From Impatiens glandulifera (lineage: Eukaryota > Streptophyta > Magnoliopsida > Ericales > Balsaminaceae): a DNA stretch of 64,000 nucleotides. Shown in pieces: positions 47,780-59,688 of the stretch. The notes beneath the pieces are model-generated. The model was not told where the DNA came from. It was given only the letters and a program-made list of their open reading frames with translations, and did no database searches. A program made the position numbers and the translations under genes. Location of the stretch: assembly GCF_907164915.1 (NCBI RefSeq), contig NC_061866.1, positions 47,485,370 through 47,549,369 of the forward strand, written 5' to 3'. The first letter of the stretch is position 1; each line of letters starts with the position of its first letter.

Positions 47780-49450
47780 TCATTATTTGTTGTGTTTGAT
47801 TGGTTCCATAAATTTCTTATCAAGACTTTTGGCATTAATAAATTTTCCGGGGAGATACCAAAAGCTTGTATGTTTTTTTGTATCCTTCTTTACCCTACTT
47901 TTTTCTTTTGGAAAATTCAATCTAAACTGTATATGATGCATGCATGCATGTAATATGCTTACAGTTGTTTTCACTGATAATTCAGGTCTTTTGCTGCAAA
48001 CAACTTCTATGGTTCATTGCCATCTCAAATTAATTAGCAATTTACTCAAATTAGAGCAATTGTAAGTGCTTTCATTATTTGTCTTTCTTTCTGTGTTAGG
48101 TAGTCATCTTTTTTTGGAATGTTTCTAATTCTAATTGGAAGAAGATCTCAACTATTAATTGTTATTTTTCTGGTTGGCATCAGATTATATTGTGTTAACG
48201 AAACTTTATGAATAATCTCAATGCTAAAAAAATTGCATGTGGCTGCTGGGATTCGAGCCCAGGTCTCCACGGCCACAACGTGGAATTCTTACCACTAAAC
48301 TACAGCCACATTTTGTTTTACTTTTTTCTATTCTTTTAGAAATCACATCTATCTGATCATGTGATGGATGATTTGAAAAATAAGGAACGTCAAACTTTAT
48401 AAAGGAATAATACGGTATTGAAAGAATAAGGGCTTCATGATTTTGCTTCATTTAAGGAAAAAAAACTTTTATAAGGGATGAGAATTTTTTTGATCTTTTA
48501 TCGAACAATCTCAGCTTGCACGCTTAAATTATGGAGCATATTCCCTCGTAACGTGGTGAACGATTTTAAAAAATGAATAGAAAAATATTTCTAGAAAAAG
48601 GTTTTGGAACTGAACGCTTTATGCTTTTTGGGATGAGATTTTTTTTTATCTCATTGGTATTTAGCTTTTCTTAGTGGCATGTTTCTTCCCTTGTTCTTCT
48701 TCTATTTATCTTTCTTTTCCCTTCACACTCTGTAACGTTTTGAACGCTTCTAGTGTTTCCTTTTATTCTAATAAATAATTTGACCTCTTTAAAAATAAAC
48801 AAAAATCATAAGCTTCATGAAAATCCGATATGGTCTTATTTCAGCATCTAAATTATCTAGAGCTTCTAGAGTTCTAACAGCAAAACCGGGTCAGAAACAA
48901 TGTCTTAAGAACAAATAAAAGCCTAGAGTTTGATGAACGTGGAAACAAAGACATTGTTACCTTTTCAAGTTTAAAATTATGTTATTAATCCTAGTCAATA
49001 CTAAAATCACTAAATTGGATTTAGGGGAATGTTAGAACATTGATATTTTGTTATGATATTTGAATATATTAGTGTTTTGCTTGAAAATATTATTTGATTA
49101 GATTGATTATGATTTTTTTTTTAAATGGTAGAATGATTATTATATTATTGCCTCATGTTATAAGTATAATATCCTATAATTGGGCAATCTCTATATCCTG
49201 GTATTGTGTTTTCTGCTGACAACTTGCCATCCATGCATCTTGTCATCCTTCTTTGTAAGTTTACTGTTTTCTTTACGAGAAGGTTTGTTAATTAACCCTA
49301 TATATTCTTTGTTGTGAACTGATGATGTTATAGTTTTATCTCGTTTTGATGTTCAAACATTTGATACTGTTTGTTTTCTTAAACAATATGGAATGTTGTC
49401 TTCAAAAGAACTTTCCTTGTGGTCGCAATTCGCCTACATGTAAGATCAAT
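47780..49450 (+). pseudogene. Decayed partial copy of the LRR-VIII kinase
   Basis: Three exon relics lie in gene order: 47828-47870 like exon 5 (GGCATTAATAAATTTTCCGG), 47984-48062 like exon 6 (TTTTGCTGCAAACAACTTCT with an in-frame stop after QIN) and 49385-49442 like exon 16 (AAGAACTTTCCTTGTGGTCG). Flanking intron text also matches. The middle is lost. A third partial copy of the gene in the window. Confidence 0.85.
48238..48309 (-). tRNA. tRNA-His (GTG)
   Basis: 72 nt on the minus strand. Acceptor GTGGCTG pairs with CAGCCAC. The anticodon arm is CCACG-TTGTGGC-CGTGG, anticodon GTG. The T-arm is CTGGG-CTCGAAT-CCCAG, and the discriminator is A. No intron. The structure is complete, so it should be functional, though flanked by dead kinase exons. 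Confidence 0.95.
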
Positions 49451-49660
49451 GTACAAGCTATGTGTTAATAAATGCTGAAGGCTCGATTATCTCAACGGTA
49501 GAACGCAAGGTCACTGGTTTAGTCTTGCTTACCATTAAAAAAAAATGTTTCATATAATTTGTTGTGGATCCTGATTTGGTTTGCTGTCACAAAAGACATG
49601 TATAATAGAGAAAGACAGACATCTAGTTAAAATTTTATTTTTGAAAATGGTCAAAAATAT

Positions 49661-49734
49661 CGACCACAGTGGGAGTCGAACCCACGACCTTCTGATCCGA
49701 AGTCAGACGCGCTAATCCACTGCGCTATGCGGTC
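49661..49734 (-). tRNA. tRNA-Arg (TCG)
   Basis: 74 nt on the minus strand. Acceptor GACCGCA pairs with TGTGGTC. The anticodon arm is TCTGA-CTTCGGA-TCAGA, anticodon TCG. The T-arm is GTGGG-TTCGACT-CCCAC, and the discriminator is G. Its 5' half is duplicated inside the kinase intron at 44099-44131. Confidence 0.95.
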
Positions 49735-51182
49735 TTGTTGAGTCCAAAAGTCATTAATAATTTTATCATCACACAACTCCACATTAGAGTTTCACAAAAA
49801 TCAACACAAAACTTAATTTGAAAAGTAGTTTAAGTTTTTAGCTTGGAATGTTTTTTATTTCATTCATCAGTTAAGTCGTTTTTTATTATTATTCAGATTT
49901 TTATTATTTTTGTATTTTCTTTTATGCGATTTTCTGTTTAGGTGAGCTGGATTTGTTATTATGGTTTTTTAAAATCTGAATAATATTATCAAGACTTTGT
50001 TAGGAATGGTTAAATCTTTCTCCAACAGAATTTTAATTTTTATATATTTTTTTATAATTGAATATTTAGATTCTTATTTAATAATAATTATTTTTTGTTA
50101 CATGTATCTTCCTTATTTAAACAATTGAGAATTAACATTTTTATATATATAAAAAATAAGATATGTCAATTACACTACTTTTTGAAACATAAGTTAATCT
50201 CCAATTTTATAAAAAATAAAATTCTGACAAGAAAATAAATAACTTAAAAGTTGAAAAAAAAAATCAACAAGTCAATATTGTAAACCAAATGAATTAAAAA
50301 AAATAAAAATATATTATATTTTTCTTTTAGAAAAGTGAACAAAAGTATCAAATTATTTTTTCTACTAAATTAAACTTTAAAAAAAAAAAAAATTTAATAT
50401 CACTTCCATTTTCATTTGCTTTAATTTTAAGTTAACAAGTGTTTGAAAAAAAAATATATATATATATATTCCTCATAAGTTTTACCATTTTTTTTTCTCA
50501 ACATAACTTTACATTTACTTTATTATTCAATTTAGTCAAATATATACCCTGTTATTACAACAATTATGACTCAACTAAACAATTAATACATACAATTAAA
50601 ATTTTTTAACACACTCATCGATGGTGGTTGAATCATAGACTTTTGCTCCAATATTCGTTAAATTGGATTCCCTTTGTCGATGGTGGTTGAATCGGACTGT
50701 TTGGCCATGGTATTGGACACTGATGCAATGGAGAGACGTAGGTCAACTTTAGAAATTTTGGCTATTTGTTGAACTACCATTTTGTTGAATTATAAATGTT
50801 GGGTTGGTGAGTTTATGACTAAAATATGTGATGAAAATATTTATATCACTGTTATGTTTACAACTAAAACATACTTCATTATTTGGAGGTATTTTGTACC
50901 TGTAAACATACAAAAATTGTCCTACATTTATAAAAAAATGACTTACCTTCATTGCTACTGCACTTCTTTTATAAAACTAACCTACCTTCACAAAAACTGA
51001 CATGTACCCTCCCTAAAGCACCCTCCATCTGATCAATATTTGTGATAAGATCTTCCCGTCCATCTATCTCATTTGCTTTCATCAATAGTCCATACTATTA
51101 GTATATTGTATATATCTTGTTACCTTGGAGGCAATTTGCCTTATTTGTAGGGTCATTTAGTCCAATTTCCCATTTAATCTCA
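49735..51182. other. AT-rich intergenic DNA
   Basis: Homopolymer A/T runs and a short TA run at 50456-50469. Two copies of GATGGTGGTTGAATC lie near 50621 and 50681. No coding or RNA signal seen. Confidence 0.6.
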
Positions 51183-51191
51183 TATATTTTA

Positions 51192-51366
51192 GAGAAATGA
51201 TTAAGTGAGGGAATTTTGTGAGGGAATGACGTGGCATAATTTTATTCGCTGAAAAAATTAAATAATTTCTCTCTTTTCTCTCTTTCCTCCCATTTTTACA
51301 TTTTTCAACCAATGAAAATGATGTCACGTCATTCCCTCACTAAATTCCCTCCCTCTATCACTCCTC
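51192..51366. mobile_element. 175-bp MITE with perfect 9-bp target duplication
   Basis: Duplication TATATTTTA at 51183-51191 and 51367-51375. TIRs contain GAGGGAATTTNGTGAGGGAATGACGTG in both arms with few mismatches. A 9-bp duplication points to Mutator-type mobilisation. The termini differ from those of the 22.65-kb element, so that element is not its obvious parent. Confidence 0.85.
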
Positions 51367-51375
51367 TATATTTTA

Positions 51376-52928
51376 TCACATCTTTTCAACATTCAAATCA
51401 CTTAAACTAGATTAGCATATATAATTATTTTAAAAGTCTTATTTCTATTTAGTAATATATGAACATTAATTAAAATATTTTAATTTTATAAAAAATAAAT
51501 TATAAAAATATTATAATAATTTAATTAATTAAAAATTCAATTAACATGTTTTTTAACCCAAAAATAACCAATATCTAAGAAATCCTAAGAGTTTGACAGG
51601 AATGGGATTTTAAACGATGAGATTTTTAAATTGCTAATATTATATTTGTAGATCAAGATGAATCTAAAAGCTTAAAAGAAATAAAAAAAATTGATGAATT
51701 AAAAAGCCATGATATATATGTTTATTTTTAAAATGGTTAGTTTCAATTCTTATTAAAATTTAAAGTGATTGTACAAAGAAAAAACAAAAACAAAAAAAGC
51801 CGACAAAAAAGTTGATTTTCTTTAGTAAGAAAAGGTCATCGTTCTCTTAAATAAAATATTTTATTTATTATTATTAATTTTTAATTTTACTTACTATTTG
51901 TTTATTTTTAAAATATTTTAACTAGGTGAATTTGGTGTGATTTCAAGTAAACTAACTAATTAGTGAAAAAACTGGAATTTATTTTAAATAATTTTTTTAG
52001 CAATTTAAGTGATAAACTGTAATAATTTAATTATATATTTATATTAGTTATTTTGTAAATATTATAAATAATATTTAATAATTTATATATATTAGTTATT
52101 TTTAAATTTTAAATTATAAATTATATAGAATTATTTTAAAAAAAAAATCTAATTTAGATAATTATTAGTTAAAAAACACTTTAAAATTATATTATGTTAT
52201 TTATAACATATTTTTAAATATATCTATAAAATATTATCATAATATATCCTATTATAACAATAATATAATATATTATAAAATTAAAAAAAAATACACCTAA
52301 CAAACAAGAATTAAAAGTAATTAAGAAATTTAATATTTAATTTTAAAAAATAATTATCGGTTAAAATAACCAGAACCATGTAACCACTAAAATCGATATT
52401 AATACAATCGATCAATCAATTTATAATAAGAGATAAAATTAAACTTATAAAATAAATTAGAGATAGAACATACGCAGCATTTAATAAATAATAAATAATA
52501 TGGATAAGCTGAAATGAATAAAAGAAAGTATTGTATTAAATTAATATTATAAACTACAAATAAGCCAAATCAAACTAGCCCTAGGAAGTCCATCGTGTCC
52601 CTTCTTCTCTGTCTATGATTGATTTACGCTCCAGCAGCATCCCGCCCCTTCTCTCTCTCTCTCTCTCTATAGCTTCTTCGCTTCGATCTCTTCTTCAACT
52701 TTATCCGAAAGATCATTCAATCTCCATTCCATTCTAATACTGAAATCCTTACGATTGATTTAACAAAGACTATATCAGTTTCAATTTCTTATTGCTGAAT
52801 CAGTTTTTTTATACCAGTTTCAGTTTCAGTTACGTTGATTCATTCATTCTATCAGTTTGATATCTACGAGACTAATTCATATCCGTTTAGTACAACAGTT
52901 CTGGAGGATTTGATAGATTCAACCATAT
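51376..52928. other. AT-rich intergenic DNA and promoter/leader of the TPR gene
   Basis: 51376-52560 is AT-rich without genes. From 52600 a pyrimidine-rich leader with a (CT)n tract at 52651-52668 precedes the ATG at 52929. Confidence 0.6.
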
Positions 52929-54763
52929 ATGGCGTCGGCGCCGCCGATTAACAAGATTGAGCGAGCTCATCAGATGTATCGGGAAAGTCAGTATGAAGAA
53001 GCTTTAGGATTCTACTCCGAGGCGCTTGGTATGGCCAAAACGAAACCTCAGAAGATTGCTCTTCATAGCAACAGAGCCGCTTGTTACCTCAAATTGCACG
53101 ATTTCAAAAAGGTTTCATTTCATTTCTCATCCTAATTATATATTTACTGTGTTTGATTATTAGCAATTGAATGAATCAATGAATGAGTTCTTCTTACATT
53201 GTTTGAATAGATCAAAGAAGGAGTTTTTTACATTGTTTGAATAATTAGGGATTTTGAAGGATAATCAATCAAATAAGCTTGCAAATCTTGGTGTTTGATA
53301 TGTTCTTCTAGCAAATAGGTACTTAATTACAAACTGGCCTCACTGAGTCCAGTCTGTATTCCTCATTTGACAGAGCTTGAGTTAGACACAGAGGAAGTAG
53401 TTTACCCTTTGATTAGTTAAAGAGAAAGATGAATCATATGAATTTGTAGAAGCAATTGGAAACTGTTGTTATTCTCATGGGAATGGTAACTTACTTTAGA
53501 AATCATAGCAGAAACTCGAAGAGAAAGCAGAATCATATGAATTTGTAGAAGCAATTAGAAGCTGTTGTTATTCTCATGGGAATGATAACTCGCTTTAGAA
53601 AATCATAGACGAAAACCGAAAACCATTATGAGCTAGATCTTCTGAAAATGTAATGTGCAGCATAGCATAGTCACTCAGTTAATTTTCTTGGCATTGAATT
53701 GCAATTCGGTTCTTATGTTTCTTGGCTTCGAAACCATTATGAACTGTTTGTTGTTACTAGACGAGAAAGTGAATAGAGAATTGAAATTAGAATTGACATT
53801 TAATTGCAATTCAGTTCTTATGTTTTCTTGGCATTGAAACCATTATGAACTGTTGTTATTAGAAGAGAAAGTGAATAGAGAATTGAAATTTGAATTGACA
53901 TTGAATTGCAATTCAGTTCTCATGTTTGGGGAAATCTTGGAATTTCATTTTGCAAAGTATAATTGATGGAATTGAAACATAACAAAATCATATAAATTCA
54001 ATTCTATTTGAACCACGCTGATATCTTGTCAATAATCTTAGGCAGCAGAGGAATGTACTTCTGTGCTTGAGCTCGATAATAACCACACCGGAGCACTGAT
54101 GTTGCGTGCTCAGACACTAGTCACACTCAAGGAATATCATTCAGCACTCTTCGATGTTAACAGGCTTATGGAATTAAATCCATCCTCTGAAGTCTATCGA
54201 AATCTTCATGCCCGTCTTAAGACACAATTGGTAATTAAATCTCTATTGCATTTCATATTTGCCATATTTCTTTCTTTTAAGGAACAAAAATAAGCCCACT
54301 AGGTTGGATACTCACTATGAAAAGGAATAAACCCTAGTTTTTGAATAAATAAAAGAAGAGTTTCTAGCTTTCAATGTTCCATATATGATTATTATAAGAA
54401 TTATTGAATGATTTAATTGTTTTCTCTGATGAAGAGTAGTCACTTGCTCCTATACCTGAAGATGAAACCGAGTTTGAAGAACAGAGCGACGAACAGAGTG
54501 ACAATGGAGATGAAAATGATGAACAAGAAGAAGTGTTACATGTAGTAGAAAAAGATCAAGTTACTCCTCTTCAAGAGGAGGAAAAGGACAAAGGTTGGCA
54601 AGCAATTCCAAAGCCAAAGGGTCATTCGAGACTTGATTATTCACGATGGGACAGTGTTGAAGACGAATCAAGTAGCGACGATGAAGATGACGAAGACTAC
54701 GAGGATTCACAACCGAAATATCGGTTTCGCTTAAGAACAGTTGGCGTGCGATCAGTTAAATAA
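52929..54763 (+). CDS. Small TPR protein with acidic C-terminus, 231 aa
   Basis: Exons 52929-53111, 54042-54230 and 54440-54763 join in phase at GT-AG sites. Residues 1-61 (AHQMYRESQYEEALGFYSEA, KIALHSNRAACYLKL) and 62-124 (SVLELDNNHTGALMLRAQTL, EYHSALFDVNRLMELNPSSE) form about three TPR units, a protein-binding superhelix. The C-terminal third is acidic (FEEQSDEQSD, SSSDDEDDEDYED) and contains a conserved-looking GWQAIPKPKGHSRLDYSRWD block before the basic end RFRLRTVGVRSVK. No signal peptide or membrane segment, so cytosolic or nuclear. By gene order it resembles the Arabidopsis TPR gene At1g56090, from memory. A co-chaperone-like adaptor role is possible but not shown by sequence: the basic clamp residues of Hsp70/90-binding TPRs are not obvious. 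Confidence 0.92.
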
Positions 54764-56455
54764 TCGAATTGTGGCATTGCCAAAAGGTGCAAACTCTACA
54801 GATCCAAAACAAGTCCTCAATTAGGCTCAATTGGATGATTTTGAATCACCAAATTGACCCAAAAATTCGCTCCAAGTTGGTATTGAATTTGTTGCATACA
54901 AATTCAAAAGGAGTAAATGTAAACAGTGGGAATTTGTAAGTTCTTATGTCAAATTTGTAAGTTCTTATGTCAAATTTGTATTTTATATTAGTACAGGTTA
55001 TAAAAAAAAATATATATATATATGGAGTTCTTATAATTAACAAGGGTAGAAATGGTACTTTTGATTTGCCATTATGAAATCTTCAATTAATTAGTGGTCC
55101 TTGTTCCAAAATTTCCAGACATGAGCAAATTCAAATTCAAATACACCAATGTTTAAAATTTCAACTATTCAAAAATTATCCAAATTCAATTATTTTTATT
55201 AAAATAATAAATAAATTTTAAACCACAAAATAAGCCACAATTAATCAAGGGCTGTTTTTTTTTTTTTATCTTTTTCATTAAAAATTAAAATATTTTTCAA
55301 TAATATTCTATTTATTTGAAATACTTAAGTTATTTATAAGGCTTAATCTTATCTTATTTATTTGAAATACTTAATTGGATGGATTTGAATTATTTAAATA
55401 ACACAATTTAAAAAATTATTAATGCAATCTCTCTCATCAATTATAATACTCAATTAATTAACTAAAATATTAAATATATTTTATTTTAAATTATTATATT
55501 ATATTTTATCATTATATATCATACTACTAAAATAATATTCACCTACTTAAAATTATTATCAATCATTACTTTCCTAATTAATCAATTTAAAAAAAAAATT
55601 CAAACAAAACCTAATAATTATATTTATTTAAAATTGTAAGTTTAATAAAATTAAATCCCAAATCTTAATGAGATTATGTAAATACAATTTAGTCTTTTAT
55701 TTAATGTAATATTTAATTTTTATTATAAATTAAAAATTAAAATATGATAGTGATAGAAAAGGAAATTTGAAAGAAAATGACGTGTCATGAAATAATTATA
55801 TTTATTTAAAATTGTAAATTTAATAAAATTAAACCCCAAATCTGTATGAGATTATGTAAATACAATTTAGTCTTTTATTTAATGTAATATTTAATCCTTT
55901 ATTATAAATTTTAAATTAAAATATGATAGTGATAGAAAAGGAAATTTGAGAGAAAATGACGTATCATGTGTCATTTACTGAAAAAAAGATAAAAGGTGAG
56001 GAGAGTTTAATTTTTCAGCGAATCAAATTATGCCATCTTAATTTTCTTGCAAATCAGATTATGCAACATTTCTATTAAAATATATATAAAAAATAAAGGT
56101 GAAAAGGAAAGAAAGACAAAAATGAGTGCTTTTAGGGATGGTGTGACATAAGAAAAGGAGGGAATAACAAAATATTTCAATATCTTAAAGCGAGCGCTAA
56201 AACGAAGAAAGGGCGATCTCGTGAATTTCATTTCATTTATTTTCCATACGAGATAGCAACTTAGCCTAGTTCTCTCTCTCTCTTGTTTCTTCCGAAATCT
56301 TCTACCAAGGGTTTCTCTAATCATCATCGGCCGTTCATATTATAACTCTCGATTGATACAGCAGTAGAGAATAACTCATTTCTAGTTCGATTTCTATTTC
56401 AAAAGGCGTTCGATCGAGGCTAGAAAATCCAACTGAGCAGGTATTTGACTTGGAA
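54764..56455. other. Intergenic DNA between the TPR and NAIP-like genes
   Basis: 54935-54978 has a 21-bp duplication (TTTGTAAGTTCTTATGTCAAA twice). 55250-55610 is AT-rich. 55615-55972 is a tandem duplication (next entry). 56200-56455 is the pyrimidine-rich leader of the downstream gene (tctctctctcttg). Confidence 0.65.
55615..55972. repeat. Tandem direct repeat of about 179 bp upstream of the NAIP-like gene
   Basis: Two adjacent copies start AATTATATTTATTTAAAATT and end GAGAAAATGACGTRTCATG. They are about 93 percent alike by eye. Each ends with an ACGT-core ATGACGTGTCAT-like word. Confidence 0.9.
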
Positions 56456-59400
56456 ATGTCGTCACCGGACTTTCATATTCCAGATGAGGTACTGGCAGTG
56501 ATTCCTACCGATCCATACGAACAACTTGACCTCGCTAGGAAGATTACGTCAATGGCAATTGCATCTAGGGTATCAAATCTCGAATTGGAGGTTGAGAGGT
56601 TGAGGAAGAAGGTAAATGACAAGGATCGTTCTATATCGGAGCTTGAAGATAAGGTAGTGCAACTTGATCGGGCATGTCAGGAAGCTGATACGAAATTCAA
56701 GCTTGTTCAAGATGATAATGTATGTTGATTTTCTTTCTATTTGTTTGTGCTATCGTGTTTCTTATCTGTAATTGACTCTTTGCTATTGTTTAATTGAAGG
56801 TGAAGCTCGTGAAAGAGAGGGATTCGTTGGCAATGACGGCGAGGAAGCTAGGACGTGATTTGATTAAGGTGAGGGTTTTTGTTTCTTTGTTTGTTCTTAA
56901 GCTGATGTATCTGTTATTATATTCTGAATTGATGTTGATAATAGAGGCTTGAAACATCACATTGCAAATACTGAACTGATATTTAGTCTTCAAGGCAATT
57001 CTAAATTCACATGAACAGTTTACATTTTACACTCCTTTGACATTCATTTTACTTAACTGGACTGAAGTGTAGATGTTTACACGCTTGAAAATATGGAACA
57101 AATTGATCCCCTAACAAGGAAGATTTAGATTATATAAAATTTGATTGTAGATTTGGTGCTAATTAGAAGAACTTTATTGTATCCATCACCTTATGTAGCC
57201 TACAAGCTTACAATGAATTCTTTTCAAATAAATAACACAAAAAGGCAAACGAGTTGTCCCAATCCCCCATTTCTCTTTTTGTTGCTTGAAACGAGTTTTT
57301 GATTTACAACAAGAAAGTTATGATATGTTAGGCAGATGACCAGTATCTTGTATATGAAAGCTCTTAATACTTATGTATATCTGATCATAAATAAACCCAA
57401 AATGGCTGGAAGTGTTTCTAATCTTTTTGTATGATTACTTGACTTAATGAAATTGGATATCTTGGTCCTTATCTGTTTAGAGGTGGTGAACAAGAAAATG
57501 TTAATGGCATTGGTGATTAAAGAAATTTTATCTCCTTCATGTTTTGAACAGATATGGATACTGTTGAAAAATGTAGAGGATAAGCAATCCAGACATTTTT
57601 CAATCTGGACGTGAATATCTCATGTTTGAACAACTCCTAATCCTTGATAAAGAATGCACTCTACCCATAAAAGAATTCAGTCTGGTTTAATAAATATATT
57701 TATTTGAAGTGAACTAAAATGGTTCCTGAGATTTTTTTCATAGCTACAAAATCCCTCTGTTACTAGAACTTCAGTATGTTTTATTTGATAACACAATTTA
57801 TCACTTAATCTAAATGATTAAGTACCTATTTGATTTTTGTTATTTAAAATCACTTAATTATTTAGATTCACTCAAATTAAGCTAAAGAACCTGGCTTAAT
57901 GGGTAAACTATGTATGCCTTAACTCGGTAATCTAGTATGAGTATCCAAAAGACAACATTTAGCCCCTTTAAATCAATCAAATTAGGTGATTATAAGGGTA
58001 ACATAGTCTTTTAAGTATTTTTTCTGACATTAGTTCCACTTTTTTTGTAAATCAACATACATACCAAAACCAAATACTTCAAAATTTAGATATATTCAAC
58101 CTATATTTTTCGGTGACTTAAATAAAATTGCCTAGAATTTTGGGTAGTTCTAATTGCTTAAAATTTAGTATTCAACATTGAACACTTATTTTCAATTTTA
58201 CCAAACACACTAACTTGCTTGATTTGTTTTCACAGTTGGAGACTTTTAAGAAGCATTTGATGCAGTCCCTCAATGATGACAATTCGTCAGTAAGATCTCT
58301 AACATATCAGAATATTCATTCTGTTTTAGTAGATGATTTCTTGATGTTACTCCATTGATAAATTATTCATCACAATGCTCATTTTCAACAGCCAGCTGAA
58401 ACTGTTGATCTTGACACCTCTGTTCAATCAGCTCCCAGATCTTATACAGTCCAGGGTACTTATAATTATATTGTCTCTTTTCCATCTAAAACTGATAGTA
58501 TCAAATGCAAACTTATACATGTAAATTGTGAATAGATTCAGATATGAATGGTCAGAGGAAGCACAATTCGTTATCTGCCTTGAATGGCCGTGCAGTTGAA
58601 AATGGTATTGTTCATCGGTTCATCCACATTTTTGTTTAAGAATTTCCTTCATTTACAGTTTCATTTGAGATGATTTTCTTGCGGATAGTTTCGAAGCAAT
58701 CTATGCAAAGAAGTTCAACAACAACACACATTACACCACGCCTTACTCCAACTGGAACTCCGAAAATGGCATCTACAAATGTATCTCCAGTCAGATATTC
58801 TGCTGCAGTATCCCCTCAGTTAACCTCAGGTGCAACATCTCCCGTTAAATCTCAACATGGTTCAATGTCTTCATGGTTTCCGTCTAGTCAGCAGTCATCA
58901 GCCGCAAATTCTCCACCTAGGGGAGGACGCCCAAGAGGAAAGGAGTTCTTTCGCCTAACAAGGTGAGAATCGTAACTGTGGCATGCTAATTATCTATGAT
59001 TTAATTTATTATTACAAGATTGGTGAGATATTTAAAATGAAATCTGAAGTTTATATGTTTAAAATTATTCGTAATTTATAAAAAATTATAATTAAGTGAA
59101 ATTTTGAAATTATTTTTTAAATCCTTGTGATTTTTGATAGATTTTTTCAACATGGTAACAAAACAGCTAGCCCATTTATATTAAACTTTGTTAAAATGGG
59201 ATTTGAACAAGGATATTCAAATTGGAGATCAATTTCAACTTTGATATTTTGAATATCATTCAAAATTTTATGCCCTTAAAATAAACACCTGGCAGTCATG
59301 TTAGTTTAACACAATTGAATATGCATTTAGGTCTCAATATGAATATCTCAAGTTATGTTAGAAGAAGTGTTTAGATCTTAAAATGAAGTTATTGTTTTTT

Positions 59401-59688
59401 TTATACTTATTATTCATTGTTCCTTGATTATCCAGGAGCCGTCTTTCCTACGAACAATTCAGTGCATTTTTGGCAAACATAAAGGAGTTTAACGCTCAGG
59501 AGAAATCTAAAGAGGTAAATTTGATGTTTCGATGGAATAATAAACTGGAAAATTCTGTATGAAAAAATTAATGGGTGTCCCCTCTCTTATTTCAGGAGAC
59601 TTTAAGGAAATCTGAGGAGATATTTGGAATAGACAATAGAGACCTTTATCTATCATTCCATGGATTGCTAACTCGCAATTTCAAATAA
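56456..59688 (+). CDS. Coiled-coil protein of the At4g15545/NAIP family, 321 aa
   Basis: Exons 56456-56719, 56800-56868, 58236-58289, 58392-58455, 58536-58604, 58689-58962, 59436-59514 and 59596-59688 join in phase, 966 nt, no stop. The N-terminus (SPDFHIPDEVLAVIPTDPYE, QLDLARKITSMAIASRVSNL) leads into a coiled coil (about 40-105: LELEVERLRKKVNDKDRSIS, ELEDKVVQLD). A Ser/Thr/Pro-rich middle follows (ITPRLTPTGTPK, SPVRYSAAVSPQ). The conserved end is RGGRPRGKEFFRLTRSRLSY, EQFSAFLANIKEFNAQ, EEIFGIDNRDLYLSFHGLL. This layout is that of the plant family around Arabidopsis At4g15545, named NAI2-interacting proteins and linked to ER bodies and related ER structures. No membrane segment. I chose the ATG at 56456 as the first methionine that starts the conserved MSSPDF. 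Function in this plant is inferred from family only. Confidence 0.93.
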
